Source of the DNA: Ruegeria sp. R13_0
GTDB taxonomy: Bacteria; Pseudomonadota; Alphaproteobacteria; Rhodobacterales; Rhodobacteraceae
Length of the DNA stretch: 64,000 nucleotides
Assembly (NCBI RefSeq): GCF_017743995.1
Contig: NZ_JAGHRB010000017.1
Location: 1 to 64,000 of the forward strand
Reading direction: 5' to 3'
The position numbers were made by a program, and so were the translations under genes. Positions 36,615 through 46,025 of the stretch are shown piece after piece (the first letter of the stretch is position 1; every line of letters starts with the position of its first letter). Under the pieces are notes generated by a model. That model saw only the letters and a program-made list of their open reading frames with translations. It made no database searches and was not told the DNA's origin.

Positions 36615-37394
36615 ATGGCCGAGACGGAAACACAAGATAAAGAAACTCAGATCCCGACCAACCTGCGCCTTCTTCTCATCCTCGAGGAGGTGGCGCGGCG
36701 CGGGGTCGCCGTCAAACCATCGGACCTCATCGAGACATTGGGACTGGCGAAGCCCACAATCCACCGTTTGTTGCAAACCGCAGAGGCCGAAGGTTTCCTG
36801 CAACGAGATCTGGATGGCCGCTCTTTTGGTCCTGGGCACAGGCTGCGGTCGCTTTCGGTCAATACCATGTCTGCCGAACACCTGCGCACGGCACGTTTGG
36901 CGATCTTGCGCAGCGTCGCTGAAAAGGTTGGTGAGACGTGCAACTTGGCCATTCCGGACCGGGAGGGCATGATCTACCTCGACCGGGTTGAAACGAAATG
37001 GCCGCTACGCATCCAATTGCCAATCGGTACTCAGGTGCCGTTTCATTGCACAGCGAGCGGCAAGATGTACCTGTCTACCTTGCGTAAGAAGACGTTGGAC
37101 GGGTTTCTCTCTGCCGGCAATTTACAACCGCAGACCGAAAAGTCCCTAACGAAGCCTGATGCGCTACGCGAGGAAATACGCGGAATCGCTGAGAATGGTT
37201 ACGCGACAGATGATGAGGAATTCATGGCCGGAATGACGGCCATCGCTGTGCCCGTTCGTGATGGACAAGGCAGATTGGCAGGAACACTTTCGGTACATGC
37301 CCCAACCCAACGTCACGACGTCAACAGCCTGCTGTCCTTTCTGAGCATCCTGCAAAAAGGCGCTCGTGAGCTCTCGGAAATGTTAACTGACTGA
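36615..37394 (+). CDS. IclR-family transcriptional regulator
   Basis: A 259-residue regulator with an N-terminal winged helix (RLLLILEEVARRGVAVKPSDLIETLGLAKPTIHRLL, in parts) and the IclR effector domain (LRSVAEKVGETCNLAIP, CTASGKMYLS, RGIAENGYATDDEEFMAGMTAIAVPV, also in parts). It starts 11 bp after dctM and is part of the operon. It probably controls the divergent GMC and TRAP promoters in response to the transported compound. Confidence 0.9.
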   Translation: MAETETQDKETQIPTNLRLLLILEEVARRGVAVKPSDLIETLGLAKPTIHRLLQTAEAEGFLQRDLDGRSFGPGHRLRSLSVNTMSAEHLRTARLAILRSVAEKVGETCNLAIPDREGMIYLDRVETKWPLRIQLPIGTQVPFHCTASGKMYLSTLRKKTLDGFLSAGNLQPQTEKSLTKPDALREEIRGIAENGYATDDEEFMAGMTAIAVPVRDGQGRLAGTLSVHAPTQRHDVNSLLSFLSILQKGARELSEMLTD

Positions 37395-38116
37395 TTTCTG
37401 CTCACGACTACATTCAAATTTCTCGTCAAATCAGACTAAGAGTGACTATTTCAAGCCGGCTGAAGAACTAAACTGTCTGCCAGTATCATTCGCCGCGTCA
37501 CCGCAGGTTGGTTTGAGCCCAATGTCCCTTATTCTGCAATTTACCCCAACTTCAGCGAAGCAAAGTTAGGTGAAATCAATTCGCCGTTCAAACTGAGGTG
37601 GTGCGCAAGGTAATCATGCGCGCACCAATCCCAGCCGTTGGATAAGTCGTGGAGAACGGGGCAGGGGCTCATGCTGCGCCTTCTCCAGGTTCTACAAAGA
37701 GCCCTTGGCGGTCATTGCTATGTTTCGCTGCGTGCGCTCGCCGCATGAAAACTATTGAATCTGTGAAGTTGCGGGCGCTGCTGTGCGGCGGGCAAGCTGT
37801 TCATAGATGTTTGGCGCAGCGAAACTGGGCAGGGCAATTCATAGGTCGAGGACACGGTGGACGTTCAATCGAGTTTGCAACTGGTCGAAAAGCGAGGAGT
37901 GCGTCGCATTACCTTCTTCATTCTTCGCGTCATAAGATGAAACAAATTGGTAGCGTGTACATCGAGTGTTCTTCTCATTTTCAGGCGGTTGTTTAAAGCC
38001 TCAAGGCCTCATTGAAACCATCGAGTATTAATGAGGTTTCGCAAACTCGTGTTTTATTGGTACGTTCAAGGCACCAGTGGCGCTTGCGAATTGAAAATCG
38101 GGGCTGTGGGCTAACC
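37395..38116. other. Long intergenic interval with short repeat copy D
   Basis: These 722 bp hold no gene with motif support. They include the partner of the hairpin repeat (37585-37630). The right end is the leader of the next gene; an upstream in-frame extension from 38012 is possible but lacks the start features of the signal peptide ATG. Confidence 0.45.
37585..37630. repeat. Short hairpin-bearing repeat, copy D (partner at 24702)
   Basis: TCAAACTGAGGTGGTGCGC, a spacer, then ATGCGCGCACCAATCCCA, matching 24702-24750 in order and orientation. GGTGCGC and GCGCACC can form a stem. Both copies lie next to gene ends in debris-rich intervals. Confidence 0.6.
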
Positions 38117-39187
38117 ATGCGAAAGTTCTTTGCATTTGTCATATGCATACTCGCGTTTGCGATACCGCATGTCTTGCATGCTTGCGCTGTTTGTACCGAA
38201 CTGCCAGAAACAACCATTTCCGATCAAATACGAGCCGCAGAAATCGTTGTATTGGCGGGTCCATCCCAAGAAAACCCGTTCGAGTATTCGACTCGACGTA
38301 TCTTTAAGGGGAACAACGAAGAACTACGAAACGCTCCTAATATTCCTTTTCTCATAGACAGTGTTACGCGGCGAGCATTCCGCGCTGATCCAACGACAAC
38401 GGTTCTGCTGACATATGGACCAGAAATCAACGACAAGACTGGGCGCGATTTTTCGCGGGCTTGGCGGCGCATCTTTGTGATGAATTCGGATAGAAGTGAG
38501 TTTCTCGAAAAACTTCAAAGCAATAGTGAGCTATGGCATTTGGGAGAAACGGACAACGCCGCACGCGTTTCGTTCTTTTCTGACTATTTGTGGCACCGGG
38601 ATCAAGCTCTGCATGACTTGGCTATGGTTGAAATTGGGCGTTCAGACTACGCCTATTCGCGCCCGATTGGCGACAGGGTTTCAACCAGCCAGATTTTGGA
38701 TGAGTTGAATAACTTGAACCGCTTTGTCTACTGGCCCGTTGCTATTCGTCTACTGGGGCTACAAAACGATCCACAGGCACGTTCGATTGTCCGCTCTCGC
38801 TTTGCCAAGGCCTTGAAGTCAGGTGGTTTGCATCTCCATGAGTGGGCGCGCGCTGGCATAGAGGCAGACGGGGTATACGCGATCAACGAAATTGGTCTCG
38901 CGCTCAAGGGCCCCAGGAAGACGCTGGATGACAGGAAAGCTCTGGTTCGGGCATTGTCCGATGCTGGATCGTCACAAACGCAGTTCCAGGATGAGATTGT
39001 AAAAGTTTTTGCGGACGTCCTGGATGGCGACCCAGAATTGACATTGCAAGTCGCTGTTGCGACCCGAAATTGGGGCGAAACGGCGCTGCACAAAAAGTTT
39101 GAAGCCTTGGTTGCGCTGGAAGAAACGGACCCCGCAACGCTGTTTTTCCTAAACATAGTTCTGCAGGAAAATACCATATCAGAGTAA
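38117..39187 (+). CDS. Exported protein of unknown function (356 aa)
   Basis: Not recognised. ATG 38117 opens a signal peptide (RKFFAFVICILAFAIPHVLHA) followed by CAVCTELPE, a Cys-x-x-Cys at the mature N-terminus that could be a lipid-anchored or metal-binding site. The middle (PTTTVLLTYGPEINDKTGRDF) resembles a beta-sandwich NTR/TIMP-like region, and the C-terminal half is helical and may form HEAT-like repeats (YWPVAIRLLGLQNDPQARSIV). It lies 280 bp upstream of the DUF3604 gene in the same direction and may belong to the same envelope cluster. The ribosome site is weak. Confidence 0.7.
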   Translation: MRKFFAFVICILAFAIPHVLHACAVCTELPETTISDQIRAAEIVVLAGPSQENPFEYSTRRIFKGNNEELRNAPNIPFLIDSVTRRAFRADPTTTVLLTYGPEINDKTGRDFSRAWRRIFVMNSDRSEFLEKLQSNSELWHLGETDNAARVSFFSDYLWHRDQALHDLAMVEIGRSDYAYSRPIGDRVSTSQILDELNNLNRFVYWPVAIRLLGLQNDPQARSIVRSRFAKALKSGGLHLHEWARAGIEADGVYAINEIGLALKGPRKTLDDRKALVRALSDAGSSQTQFQDEIVKVFADVLDGDPELTLQVAVATRNWGETALHKKFEALVALEETDPATLFFLNIVLQENTISE

Positions 39188-39468
39188 GTCATGTTTGGAC
39201 ATGTCTTCCCACGGTACGCCATGATCGGCAGGCCTTGGTTTTGGAACCTTCGCCCATAAGGCCAATCACCGCATATGCCTGCGATGAAATCTGGTGCGGG
39301 TCAGCGAAAAACTCGTGTTTGCAGGGAGTTGCGTCCCAAAATGGCTCATAGAAAGTCGCTGGAGAAAATTTTTTCAGAAACCGACTCGATATGATATACA
39401 TAAAATCGAATATTAATGGACCGAGAAGAGTCCCGTTTCGAACCGTAGTGTTGATTTGGGAGGTCAAT

Positions 39469-41391
39469 ATGTACCGGATTTCTGCTTTCGTTTTCTCGCT
39501 GGTGCTGGCGCCGGCTTCTGCTTTCTCTGACGCTGTTCCAAGCGAAGAGGCGGCTGAAGGTTTATTCCAGGAACAACCCTACTCCCCCTATGCACAACGC
39601 AACTTCCCAGAGCGGCCGTTATGGGGTGATACCCACCTCCACACGGGGCTTTCCCTGGACGCGGGCGCTTTTGGAAACACGTTGCTGCCAGACGATGCAT
39701 GGCGCTTTGCAAAGGGTGAGCAGGTCATCTCCTCGACAGGCCAACATGTCAGACTGGGGCGACCCTTGGACTGGATGGTCTTGACGGATCACACTGATCT
39801 GATGGGGTTCGCTCCGGATCTGCAAGCAGGCAAGCCGGGCGTTATTTCCGACCCAAAAGGCCTGGAGTGGTACGAAGGGTACAAAGCTGGCGGTGAAGAA
39901 GCCGGAAAGACCGCCTTTGATATCATTACTAATTTCTCTCAAATGACCCTGCCGGAAATCCTGCTTGAGTCCTACAGCCCTGGTGCAGACGCCTTTGCAT
40001 TTACTTGGGAACACATTGTTCTCGCGGCCGAACGGCACAACGACCCTGGGAATTTTACAGCCTTTATCGGGTTCGAGTGGACCTCTGTCCCGAAGGGGTT
40101 CAACCTTCACCGGAACGTAATGTTGCGGGACGGGCCGATCAGAGCGCTTCAGATGGTCCCGCCGGTCACGCAACCGCCTTACGGCGACACAGACCCAAAA
40201 TCGCTCTATGCCTGGCTGGAAGAATATCAGGAGAAGACCGGCGGTCGTGCTGTCGCCTTTGCCCATAACGGAAACTTGTCAAATGGATGGATGTTTCCAA
40301 CTGAAGACACATACCACGGCGGAAAGGTTGACGAAGACTATGTAGCTGCGCGTGCGAAATGGGAGCCGCACTATGAAGTCACGCAGATCAAAGGCGACGG
40401 CGAAGCGCACCCTTTCCTAAGCCCGGATGACGAATTTGCAGACTATGAAAACTGGGACGTCGGCAATCTCGATATCACCGAACTTAAGACAGAAGATATG
40501 CTGGCCGGAGAATATGCCCGAGAAGCGCTGAAGCGCGGTTTGATGTTGGAAGAGAAATTCGGCGTTAATCCCTACAAGTTCGGCATGGGTGGCGCTACAG
40601 ACAGCCATACATCCTTGGCGACGGCCGAAGAGGACAATTTTTTTGGCAAGTCGGTCAGCGTTGAGCCATCGGCCTCTCGTATCAAGCACCCATTCATCGC
40701 CAACGACCTTGGTGAAATACCTGGCGATCTTTTGGTCGCGTCTGGGTACACAGCTGTTTGGGCGACCGAGAACACTCGCGCGGCGATCTTCGACGCGTTC
40801 AAGCGCCGCGAGACATATGCCACAACCGGCCCCCGAATTGGTCTTCGGTTCTTTGGCGGATGGGATTTCAGTGACGCGGATGTAGAAACACGCTTCCTTG
40901 CGGATGTTGGCTATACCAAGGGTGTCCCAATGGGGTCTGACCTGCGTCCGCGCGAAGGGGACGGGGCTCCTTCCTTCCTGATCGCAGCGCTGCGTGACCC
41001 GGTTGGTGCCAATCTGGATCGCGTGCAGGTGGTTAAAGGGTGGCTGGATGCCGACGGCGCCATGCAGGAAAAAGTCTATGATGTAGCGTGGTCGGACGAC
41101 CGCGTCGCGGACGGGAATGGCAAGATCCCTGCGGTTGGAAATACGGTTGACGTTGATACTGCAAGCTGGACCAACACAATCGGCACGGCGGAACTGGTCA
41201 CCGTTTGGTCCGATCCTGATTTCGACCCGAGTGAGCGTGCCTTCTACTATGTCCGGGCGATCGAAATCCCAACTCCTCGTTGGGTGCTCTATGACAAGCT
41301 GAGGTTCGGCGCTGAGTTGCCTCAAGATGCTGTTCTAACCCATCAGGAGCGCGCGTATTCCTCGCCGATCTGGTACACCCCGGCGGAGTAG
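39469..41391 (+). CDS. DUF3604-family exported PHP-like protein
   Basis: A 640-residue protein; ATG 39469 follows GGGAGG. Signal peptide [19 protein letters not shown]. Residues 53-58 GDTHLH begin a PHP-like metal site, continued by [28 protein letters not shown] and GGATDSHTS, which supply His and Asp/Glu ligands of a di- or trinuclear centre. This is the DUF3604 family, periplasmic in many marine bacteria and of unproven function; a phosphoesterase or amidohydrolase is the likely chemistry. It is followed by a parvulin and a HupE/UreJ protein, an arrangement suggesting a dedicated envelope system with a folding factor and a metal channel. Confidence 0.85.
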   Translation: MYRISAFVFSLVLAPASAFSDAVPSEEAAEGLFQEQPYSPYAQRNFPERPLWGDTHLHTGLSLDAGAFGNTLLPDDAWRFAKGEQVISSTGQHVRLGRPLDWMVLTDHTDLMGFAPDLQAGKPGVISDPKGLEWYEGYKAGGEEAGKTAFDIITNFSQMTLPEILLESYSPGADAFAFTWEHIVLAAERHNDPGNFTAFIGFEWTSVPKGFNLHRNVMLRDGPIRALQMVPPVTQPPYGDTDPKSLYAWLEEYQEKTGGRAVAFAHNGNLSNGWMFPTEDTYHGGKVDEDYVAARAKWEPHYEVTQIKGDGEAHPFLSPDDEFADYENWDVGNLDITELKTEDMLAGEYAREALKRGLMLEEKFGVNPYKFGMGGATDSHTSLATAEEDNFFGKSVSVEPSASRIKHPFIANDLGEIPGDLLVASGYTAVWATENTRAAIFDAFKRRETYATTGPRIGLRFFGGWDFSDADVETRFLADVGYTKGVPMGSDLRPREGDGAPSFLIAALRDPVGANLDRVQVVKGWLDADGAMQEKVYDVAWSDDRVADGNGKIPAVGNTVDVDTASWTNTIGTAELVTVWSDPDFDPSERAFYYVRAIEIPTPRWVLYDKLRFGAELPQDAVLTHQERAYSSPIWYTPAE

Positions 41392-41534
41392 CATGATTTA
41401 GACATGGATTTAGACAGCGAGACGGTGAACGCCCCTCGGAGCAGTCGCCACAGGTACGAATTTTGCGTGGCGCGGGATCCTTTGCAAAAATCAATTGAAA
41501 TGAGAGCTGAAGCTCGGGTCTTGCAGGAGCCCTT

Positions 41535-42365
41535 ATGAGAATTCTGAAAGAACCTCTGTTCCATTTCTATTTGATTGGGGCGGCTATTTTCATTTGGTTC
41601 CATATTGTTGCGCCGGCGACCGAGACGGTCGAAAATCTGGAAATCATCACGATAGACGAAGACGATGTCGCGCGTTTGGCAGACCAGTTTGAAGCGAGGT
41701 GGAAACGTCGACCAAGTGATGCTGAGCTAGAAGCCTTGGTAAATGCGTCAATTCGTGAAGAGGTTCTGGTTAGAGAAGCAAGAAAGCTTGGCCTGGATCG
41801 CGGAGATACCGTGATCAGGTCTCGGCTGAGCCAGAAAATGGACTTTCTGACAGAAGCAATAGCCACGTCAGTGGTTCCGGAGGACAAAGAGCTAGAGGCG
41901 TTTCTCAATCAAAACCCAGCAAGATATGCAACGCCTGACAGGGTGGCGTTTAGGCAGATATTTCTGGGTGAAGACCCCAGCGAGGCACAAATTGAAGCGG
42001 CACTGGCCGCACTGAGAGGAGGGCAAGAGGCTACCGTTTCCGGCGCTTCAACGCTTTTGCCGGCTTCAATGCCGTTAACCGCGACCAGAGTAATAGACTC
42101 GGTCTTTGGGACTGGCTTTTCAAAAGGGCTCTTAGAGGTTGAAACGGGTCCTTGGGCGGGGCCAATACAATCGGGCTACGGTGTGCATCTTGTTCAAGTA
42201 AGCGCCTTTGAGCCTAGACGTACACCGCCCTTGTCCGAAATTCACAGCGATGTCTTGCGCGACTGGCGTCGCGCCGCAAGCGAAGATCTGGCCCAGGCGC
42301 AATACGATAGCTTGGTTCAAAATTACGAGATCGTAGGCCCCGATCTCCCAGGTCCAGCCGAATGA
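41535..42365 (+). CDS. Membrane-anchored peptidyl-prolyl isomerase (PpiC-type)
   Basis: A 276-residue protein with an N-terminal membrane anchor (FHFYLIGAAIFIWFHIVA) and a SurA-like N-terminal helical domain (EARWKRRPSDAELEALVN, REEVLVREARKLGLDRGD, SRLSQKMDFL). The second half is a degenerate parvulin domain: YATPDRVAFRQIFLG opens it and GPIQSGYGVHLVQVSAFEP closes it. A weak AGGAG precedes ATG 41535. It overlaps the HupE gene by 4 bp. It probably folds the exported partners of this cluster in the periplasm. Confidence 0.8.
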   Translation: MRILKEPLFHFYLIGAAIFIWFHIVAPATETVENLEIITIDEDDVARLADQFEARWKRRPSDAELEALVNASIREEVLVREARKLGLDRGDTVIRSRLSQKMDFLTEAIATSVVPEDKELEAFLNQNPARYATPDRVAFRQIFLGEDPSEAQIEAALAALRGGQEATVSGASTLLPASMPLTATRVIDSVFGTGFSKGLLEVETGPWAGPIQSGYGVHLVQVSAFEPRRTPPLSEIHSDVLRDWRRAASEDLAQAQYDSLVQNYEIVGPDLPGPAE

Positions 42366-43351
42366 GATGGGTGATCTGCCTTTTGGTTTATGTGCTGTGC
42401 GCGTGGCCCGCAGCCAAGGCCAATGCCCACGCACTTGATCCCGGATATCTGGAGATACGTCAAATCTCCTCTGATGCCTGGAGCGTCCACTGGCGGAAGC
42501 CTGATGTGAATGGCCAACCTATGGCGATTGACGCTGTGTTGCCGGAAGGTTGTACGCCGATGCGCGGCCCTTCTCCAACCTCCGACGGTCGAGCATGGGT
42601 TTCATCTTGGATCGTCGAGTGTCACGCGGATATCGCGGGACGGCCGATCGCAATCGACGGGCTAGAGGCTCAAAAGAACGACGTATTGGTCCGTTTACAC
42701 CCTTTAAAAACTGAGCCGACCACACTGCGTTTTACGCCTGAGACAGCCGTCCAAACCATACCTTCTGAGCAGACAACATGGTCAGTTTTTGCCACTTATG
42801 CCCTATTGGGTTTTGAACACATACTGGAAGGCTGGGATCACCTTCTGTTCGTTTTTGCGCTTTTCATTCTGGTCCGCGAACCCTGGAGATTGGTCGGTGC
42901 AGTGACGGCCTTTACACTCGCACACTCTATCACTCTGGCGCTGGCCACGTTTGGCGTCTTGAGTGTGCCTGGTCCGCCGGTCGAGGCCGTCATCGCCTTG
43001 TCCATCGTTTTCCTAGCCATGGAGATTGTGAAAGGTGAGGATGGTCGCTTCCGACTTTCAAAACAAAAGCCATGGATCGTGTGTTTTGGATTTGGGCTTT
43101 TGCATGGTCTAGGTTTTGCCGGAGCCTTGGCTGACATTGGACTGCCCTCAAACGATATACCAGCAGCTTTGCTTGCATTTAACCTTGGCGTTGAAGCCGG
43201 ACAATTGAGTTTTATTGGTGCATTGGCTCTGTTGCTTGCAATCTGGCGGCTGATGGCGCGTTCGATCAGCCAAAGTGCGACAGTGATTGCCGCATATGGC
43301 ATCGGTTCAGTGTCGATGTACTGGCTAATAGAGCGCATAAGCGGCTTTTGA
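42362..43351 (+). CDS. HupE/UreJ-family membrane protein
   Basis: A 329-residue protein with signal peptide RWVICLLVYVLCAWPAAKA, an extracytoplasmic beta-rich domain to about residue 130, then six membrane segments. The HupE signature is FEHILEGWDHLLFVFALF; later segments carry the conserved AHSITLALA and GLLHGLGFAGAL motifs whose His residues bind metal. HupE/UreJ proteins are nickel or cobalt transporters, although the long form with an N-terminal domain found beside DUF3604 may have another role. It is the last gene of the cluster. Confidence 0.85.
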   Translation: MRWVICLLVYVLCAWPAAKANAHALDPGYLEIRQISSDAWSVHWRKPDVNGQPMAIDAVLPEGCTPMRGPSPTSDGRAWVSSWIVECHADIAGRPIAIDGLEAQKNDVLVRLHPLKTEPTTLRFTPETAVQTIPSEQTTWSVFATYALLGFEHILEGWDHLLFVFALFILVREPWRLVGAVTAFTLAHSITLALATFGVLSVPGPPVEAVIALSIVFLAMEIVKGEDGRFRLSKQKPWIVCFGFGLLHGLGFAGALADIGLPSNDIPAALLAFNLGVEAGQLSFIGALALLLAIWRLMARSISQSATVIAAYGIGSVSMYWLIERISGF

Positions 43352-43707
43352 TTGATTGGCTGATGTGCTCATTTTTGTTTACCGATTAGGTGCCCGGCAT
43401 TCTCAGCGCCGTCCAACTAATGCTGACTTGAGCTGAACCGCAATGATCAACGTGCGGCGCTTGGAAGCGGATACTTGATGCCGCGTGAACAAAAGGCGGG
43501 TTTGTCCGCTTGGGGCTGACAGCGGTCCATTGGAGTAAGAATTCGGATGGGTGCAAGGTCCGCAGATTGTGAGTTTGTCGCCTCTCACTTTTGCAATAGC
43601 GGCGAAAGTCCGGCAGGCGGGTACGGATGCAGCATCTGAAAGACTCGCTAAAGGTCTCCTATACGCCGTCTGCAAACCACCGAAACGCTCCATATTGACC
43701 CAATTCA
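43352..43707. other. Intergenic interval, nothing recognised
   Basis: About 350 bp between the HupE gene and the relaxase-like fragment. No gene, terminator or repeat could be supported, though the base composition and lack of coding bias match the other debris intervals. Confidence 0.4.
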
Positions 43708-44170
43708 TCAATCTTCGATCAGCGAAAAATCGTCGCCATCGCCCGATCTTCTTTTGCGGTTCGTTGCTTTCTTGGTTCGCCTTGGGCCTTTGGGAAAGTA
43801 ATTGCCGTATAGCGCTTTTTCAACCAACCATGTGGCAGGGTGATCAGGGAAACCGTCGCCATAGTGGCGGATAAGATCGATATATTTGAACCCAAGCGCA
43901 GATATCTTTCCGATCTCCTCGCCGGTTGAGGCGTTTTTGACCACGAGGCCCCCGCCCTTGGCCGCCAGTACTACATCTTTAACTTTCAACGCTGCCGAAA
44001 GCTCATTCCAGGAGCGCGTATCAGCAATAGCTGTGGTGAGAAATGTTTTGAGGTCGAGTTTCGGCGGACGATCAGTCTCCTGTGGTTCTGGAACCGAGGT
44101 ATCCAATGCCTTTACGGAAGGGTCGGCCGTTTGTCGATATGGATTGTCCCTTATACGGGCGGTCTGAACA
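43708..44170 (-). pseudogene. C-terminal fragment, possibly of a MobA-like relaxase
   Basis: The minus frame ends at 43708 with a basic, phosphoprotein-like tail (RTKKATNRKRRSGDGDDFSL). Inside are FLTTAIADTRSWNELSAAL and AKGGGLVVKNASTGEEIGK, then HPATWLVEKALYG, a pattern I associate with C-terminal domains of Rhodobacterales mobilisation proteins; the match is from memory and weak. The frame is coding-like back to about 44170 with no acceptable start, and it abuts the mttB fragment on the other strand. It is therefore a 5'-truncated gene. The alternative is a free-standing small protein with TTG start at 44106. Confidence 0.4.
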
Positions 44171-44199
44171 TCCTCTCGGGCTGTTGGTGTCGGCTGAGT

Positions 44200-44620
44200 A
44201 TGCGAGGCTTACATGATGATGGGGGCTACAGCGCCGGTGACCGTTGCCGGGGCGCTGGCTCAGGGGCTTGCGGAAATCATGGTTGGGCTGGCTTTGACGC
44301 AAGTCTATCGCCCAGGGGCACCGATAGTGGGCGGGATCTTCGTAGCCCCGTTTTCGATGCAGTTCATGGGCCCGATCTTTGGAACACCAGAATCTCACCT
44401 GGCCCAATTGGCCAGTTGCCAGTTGGTGCGCCGACTTGGGGTCCCCTGCCGTGGCGACGGTTTGGTCACGTCGTCTAAGATCAATGACGCTCAGGCCGGA
44501 TATGAAGGCGCCAGCGCCTTCGGAGCGTCTTTGAACGGAGGAGCCGACCTGATCTTGCACGCAGCAGGCTGGCTGCAGTTCGGACGTACCGTCGGTTTTG
44601 AGAAGTTCAATTCTGATAAG
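44200..44620 (+). pseudogene. Trimethylamine methyltransferase (MttB) family, internal fragment
   Basis: The frame reads MMMGATAPVTVAGALAQGLAE, ALTQVYRPGAPIVGGIFVAP, FGTPESHLAQLASCQLVRRLGVPCRG and INDAQAGYEGASAFGASLNGGADLILHAAGWLQFG, all quoted in parts, which is the central TIM-barrel portion of MttB/DUF6-like methyltransferases. It breaks at both ends: upstream at a TGA near 44195 and downstream within VGFEKFNSD, where a palindrome begins. About a quarter of a roughly 500-residue protein remains. It has no pyrrolysine codon within the fragment. Non-functional. Confidence 0.75.
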
Positions 44621-44670
44621 TCGATCCTTGAGACGCAGCTCTCAAATCTCCAAAGCTGCGACTTATCAGA
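44612..44670. repeat. 59-bp imperfect palindrome at the broken 3' end of mttB
   Basis: TCTGATAAGT (44612-44621) pairs with ACTTATCAGA (44661-44670), and inside it CGCAGCT (44634-44640) pairs with AGCTGCG (44654-44660). The left arm has 12 unpaired bases between the two stems and the right has none. There is no T tract, so it is not a plain terminator. It sits exactly where similarity to MttB ends, which suggests a role in, or a trace of, the recombination that cut the gene. Confidence 0.65.
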
Positions 44671-44788
44671 ATACTCCTGAACGACGATTGTGGGCCGTTA
44701 CTACTTTGGGAAGCCAAGGCGAAAAGCCGACTTTCTCTGCGAACGTACCGACGCCAAACAAAAACTTCAAAGTCGGACGTACGCTCTT

Positions 44789-45283
44789 TCAGTCAACAGT
44801 GTTTTGCGACTCGTCCGTCAGATTGAGCGTGTCCACGAGATCGTGCTGAGCCACGCTTTCGAAAACGATGGAGGTCTCGATCCGGCTGATCTCTTCGCGC
44901 GACGAGAACTTCTCTACAACCAGCCGGTGCAGGTGCGAGGTGTTTTTGGTCAGCACTTCCACCACCGCATCAAAGCGACCGCTGATCATCCAACCGCCGC
45001 GCACTTCGGGGATCTTCAGGATCTCCCTGAGAATGTGGTCCAGGTCGGTCTTCTTGTGTTCCGACATCTGGATGAACAAGAGAGCCTTTAGGGATAAGCC
45101 AAGTCGCTCTAGTCGAATGTCGGTATATGTTCCTGCGATCAAGCCGCCCTCTTGAAGCCGTTTGAGACGTTCATGCACGCTTGACGCGGCCAAGCTGACC
45201 TCATGCGCAAGCTCCTTGTTCGTTATCCGAGCATCTTTCGACAAAAGCGCCAGAATGCGTCGATCCGTTCGGTCAATATCCAT
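44789..45283 (-). CDS. Lrp/AsnC-family transcriptional regulator
   Basis: A 164-residue regulator; ATG 45283 follows AGAGGG. Winged-helix part DRTDRRILALLSKDARITNKELA and SSVHERLKRLQEGGLI, then the RAM ligand-binding domain (LDHILREILKIPEVRGGWMISGRFDAVVEV, in parts). It is divergent from the lysE gene, the classic arrangement in which an Lrp-type protein controls an amino acid exporter. Confidence 0.9.
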   Translation of the reverse strand: MDIDRTDRRILALLSKDARITNKELAHEVSLAASSVHERLKRLQEGGLIAGTYTDIRLERLGLSLKALLFIQMSEHKKTDLDHILREILKIPEVRGGWMISGRFDAVVEVLTKNTSHLHRLVVEKFSSREEISRIETSIVFESVAQHDLVDTLNLTDESQNTVD

Positions 45284-45356
45284 TTTCGCCCTCTTCTGCC
45301 GAAATCAATTCGATAGATACGCGATTCCAAGATCAGTAAACATATCTTACGACACC

Positions 45357-45378
45357 ATTCCCGAAGTTAGTTCGGAAA
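45357..45378. promoter_or_regulatory. Inverted repeat in lrp/lysE promoter (candidate Lrp operator)
   Basis: ATTCCCGAAGTTAGTTCGGAAAT contains TTCCCGAA and TTCGGAA facing each other across GTTAG, one base short of a perfect match. It lies about 45 bp before lysE and 75 bp before lrp. The assignment is by position and symmetry. Confidence 0.5.
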
Positions 45379-45420
45379 TTTGACTAAAAAAGCTACAGAT
45401 CATCGATTCAAGAGGTGGTC

Positions 45421-46010
45421 ATGGAGGTCTCAGCATTTTTCGTCTTCGCACTTATAGCTTCGGTAACGCCGGGCCAATCCAATGTTCTTTTGACCACAGT
45501 CGACGCGCAGGCGGGCATCCTGCGCGGAATGCCTGCGTTGATTGGGACCGCGATGGGAACCGGGCTGATCCTGTTCGTCGCGGGGTTTGGCCTTGGCGCA
45601 ACCATTCTGGAACACCAGATGATACGTCTGTGCTGCGCATTGTGGGTATGAGTGTCATCCTTTGGCTAGCCTGGATGATCGCTACCGCCCCTGTGTCTTT
45701 TGAGACCACTCAGCAGGGAGGTATGTCGAATTTTGAATTTGCGTCTGCGATGTTGATTCAATGGGTAAATCCGAAGGCGTGGATTGTGTCTGTTTCCATT
45801 GTCGGGACCTTCATAGCCATCGAAGGATCAGCGTTTGAACGGGCCGCGCTTCTGAGCCTGATCTTCATGCTGACCGCCACCATCGGCTGCTTTCCCTGGC
45901 TGGCAAGTGGCGCGGTATTGCGTAGCCTTTTACAACATCCACCCGTAGCCCGCCTGTTCAACATGACGCTTGGTCTTGGCCTCGCCACGTCAATGGTCAC
46001 CATGATTTAA
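45421..46010 (+). pseudogene. LysE/RhtB-family amino acid exporter, frameshifted
   Basis: ATG 45421 follows AGAGG. The first frame gives FFVFALIASVTPGQSNVLLTT, the N-terminal TPGPxN motif region of LysE exporters, and continues to GATILEHQMIRL, then stops near 45651. The next frame carries on correctly from about 45625 (VLRIVGMSVILWLAWMIATAP) and finishes at 46010 with IQWVNPKAWIVSVSIVGTF and four more membrane segments. A one-base change near 45620-45632 separates the halves. A pseudogene, or a sequencing error. Confidence 0.8.
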
Positions 46011-46025
46011 GAAGGAAACCCGAGA

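Noticed and set aside
40417-41325. A 302-codon open frame antisense to the DUF3604 gene
   Set aside because: The reverse complement of a well-conserved metal-site protein, with no start signals of its own.
44612-44670. Reading the palindrome as an integron attC site
   Set aside because: The size fits, but the GTTRRRY and RYYYAAC core boxes are absent.
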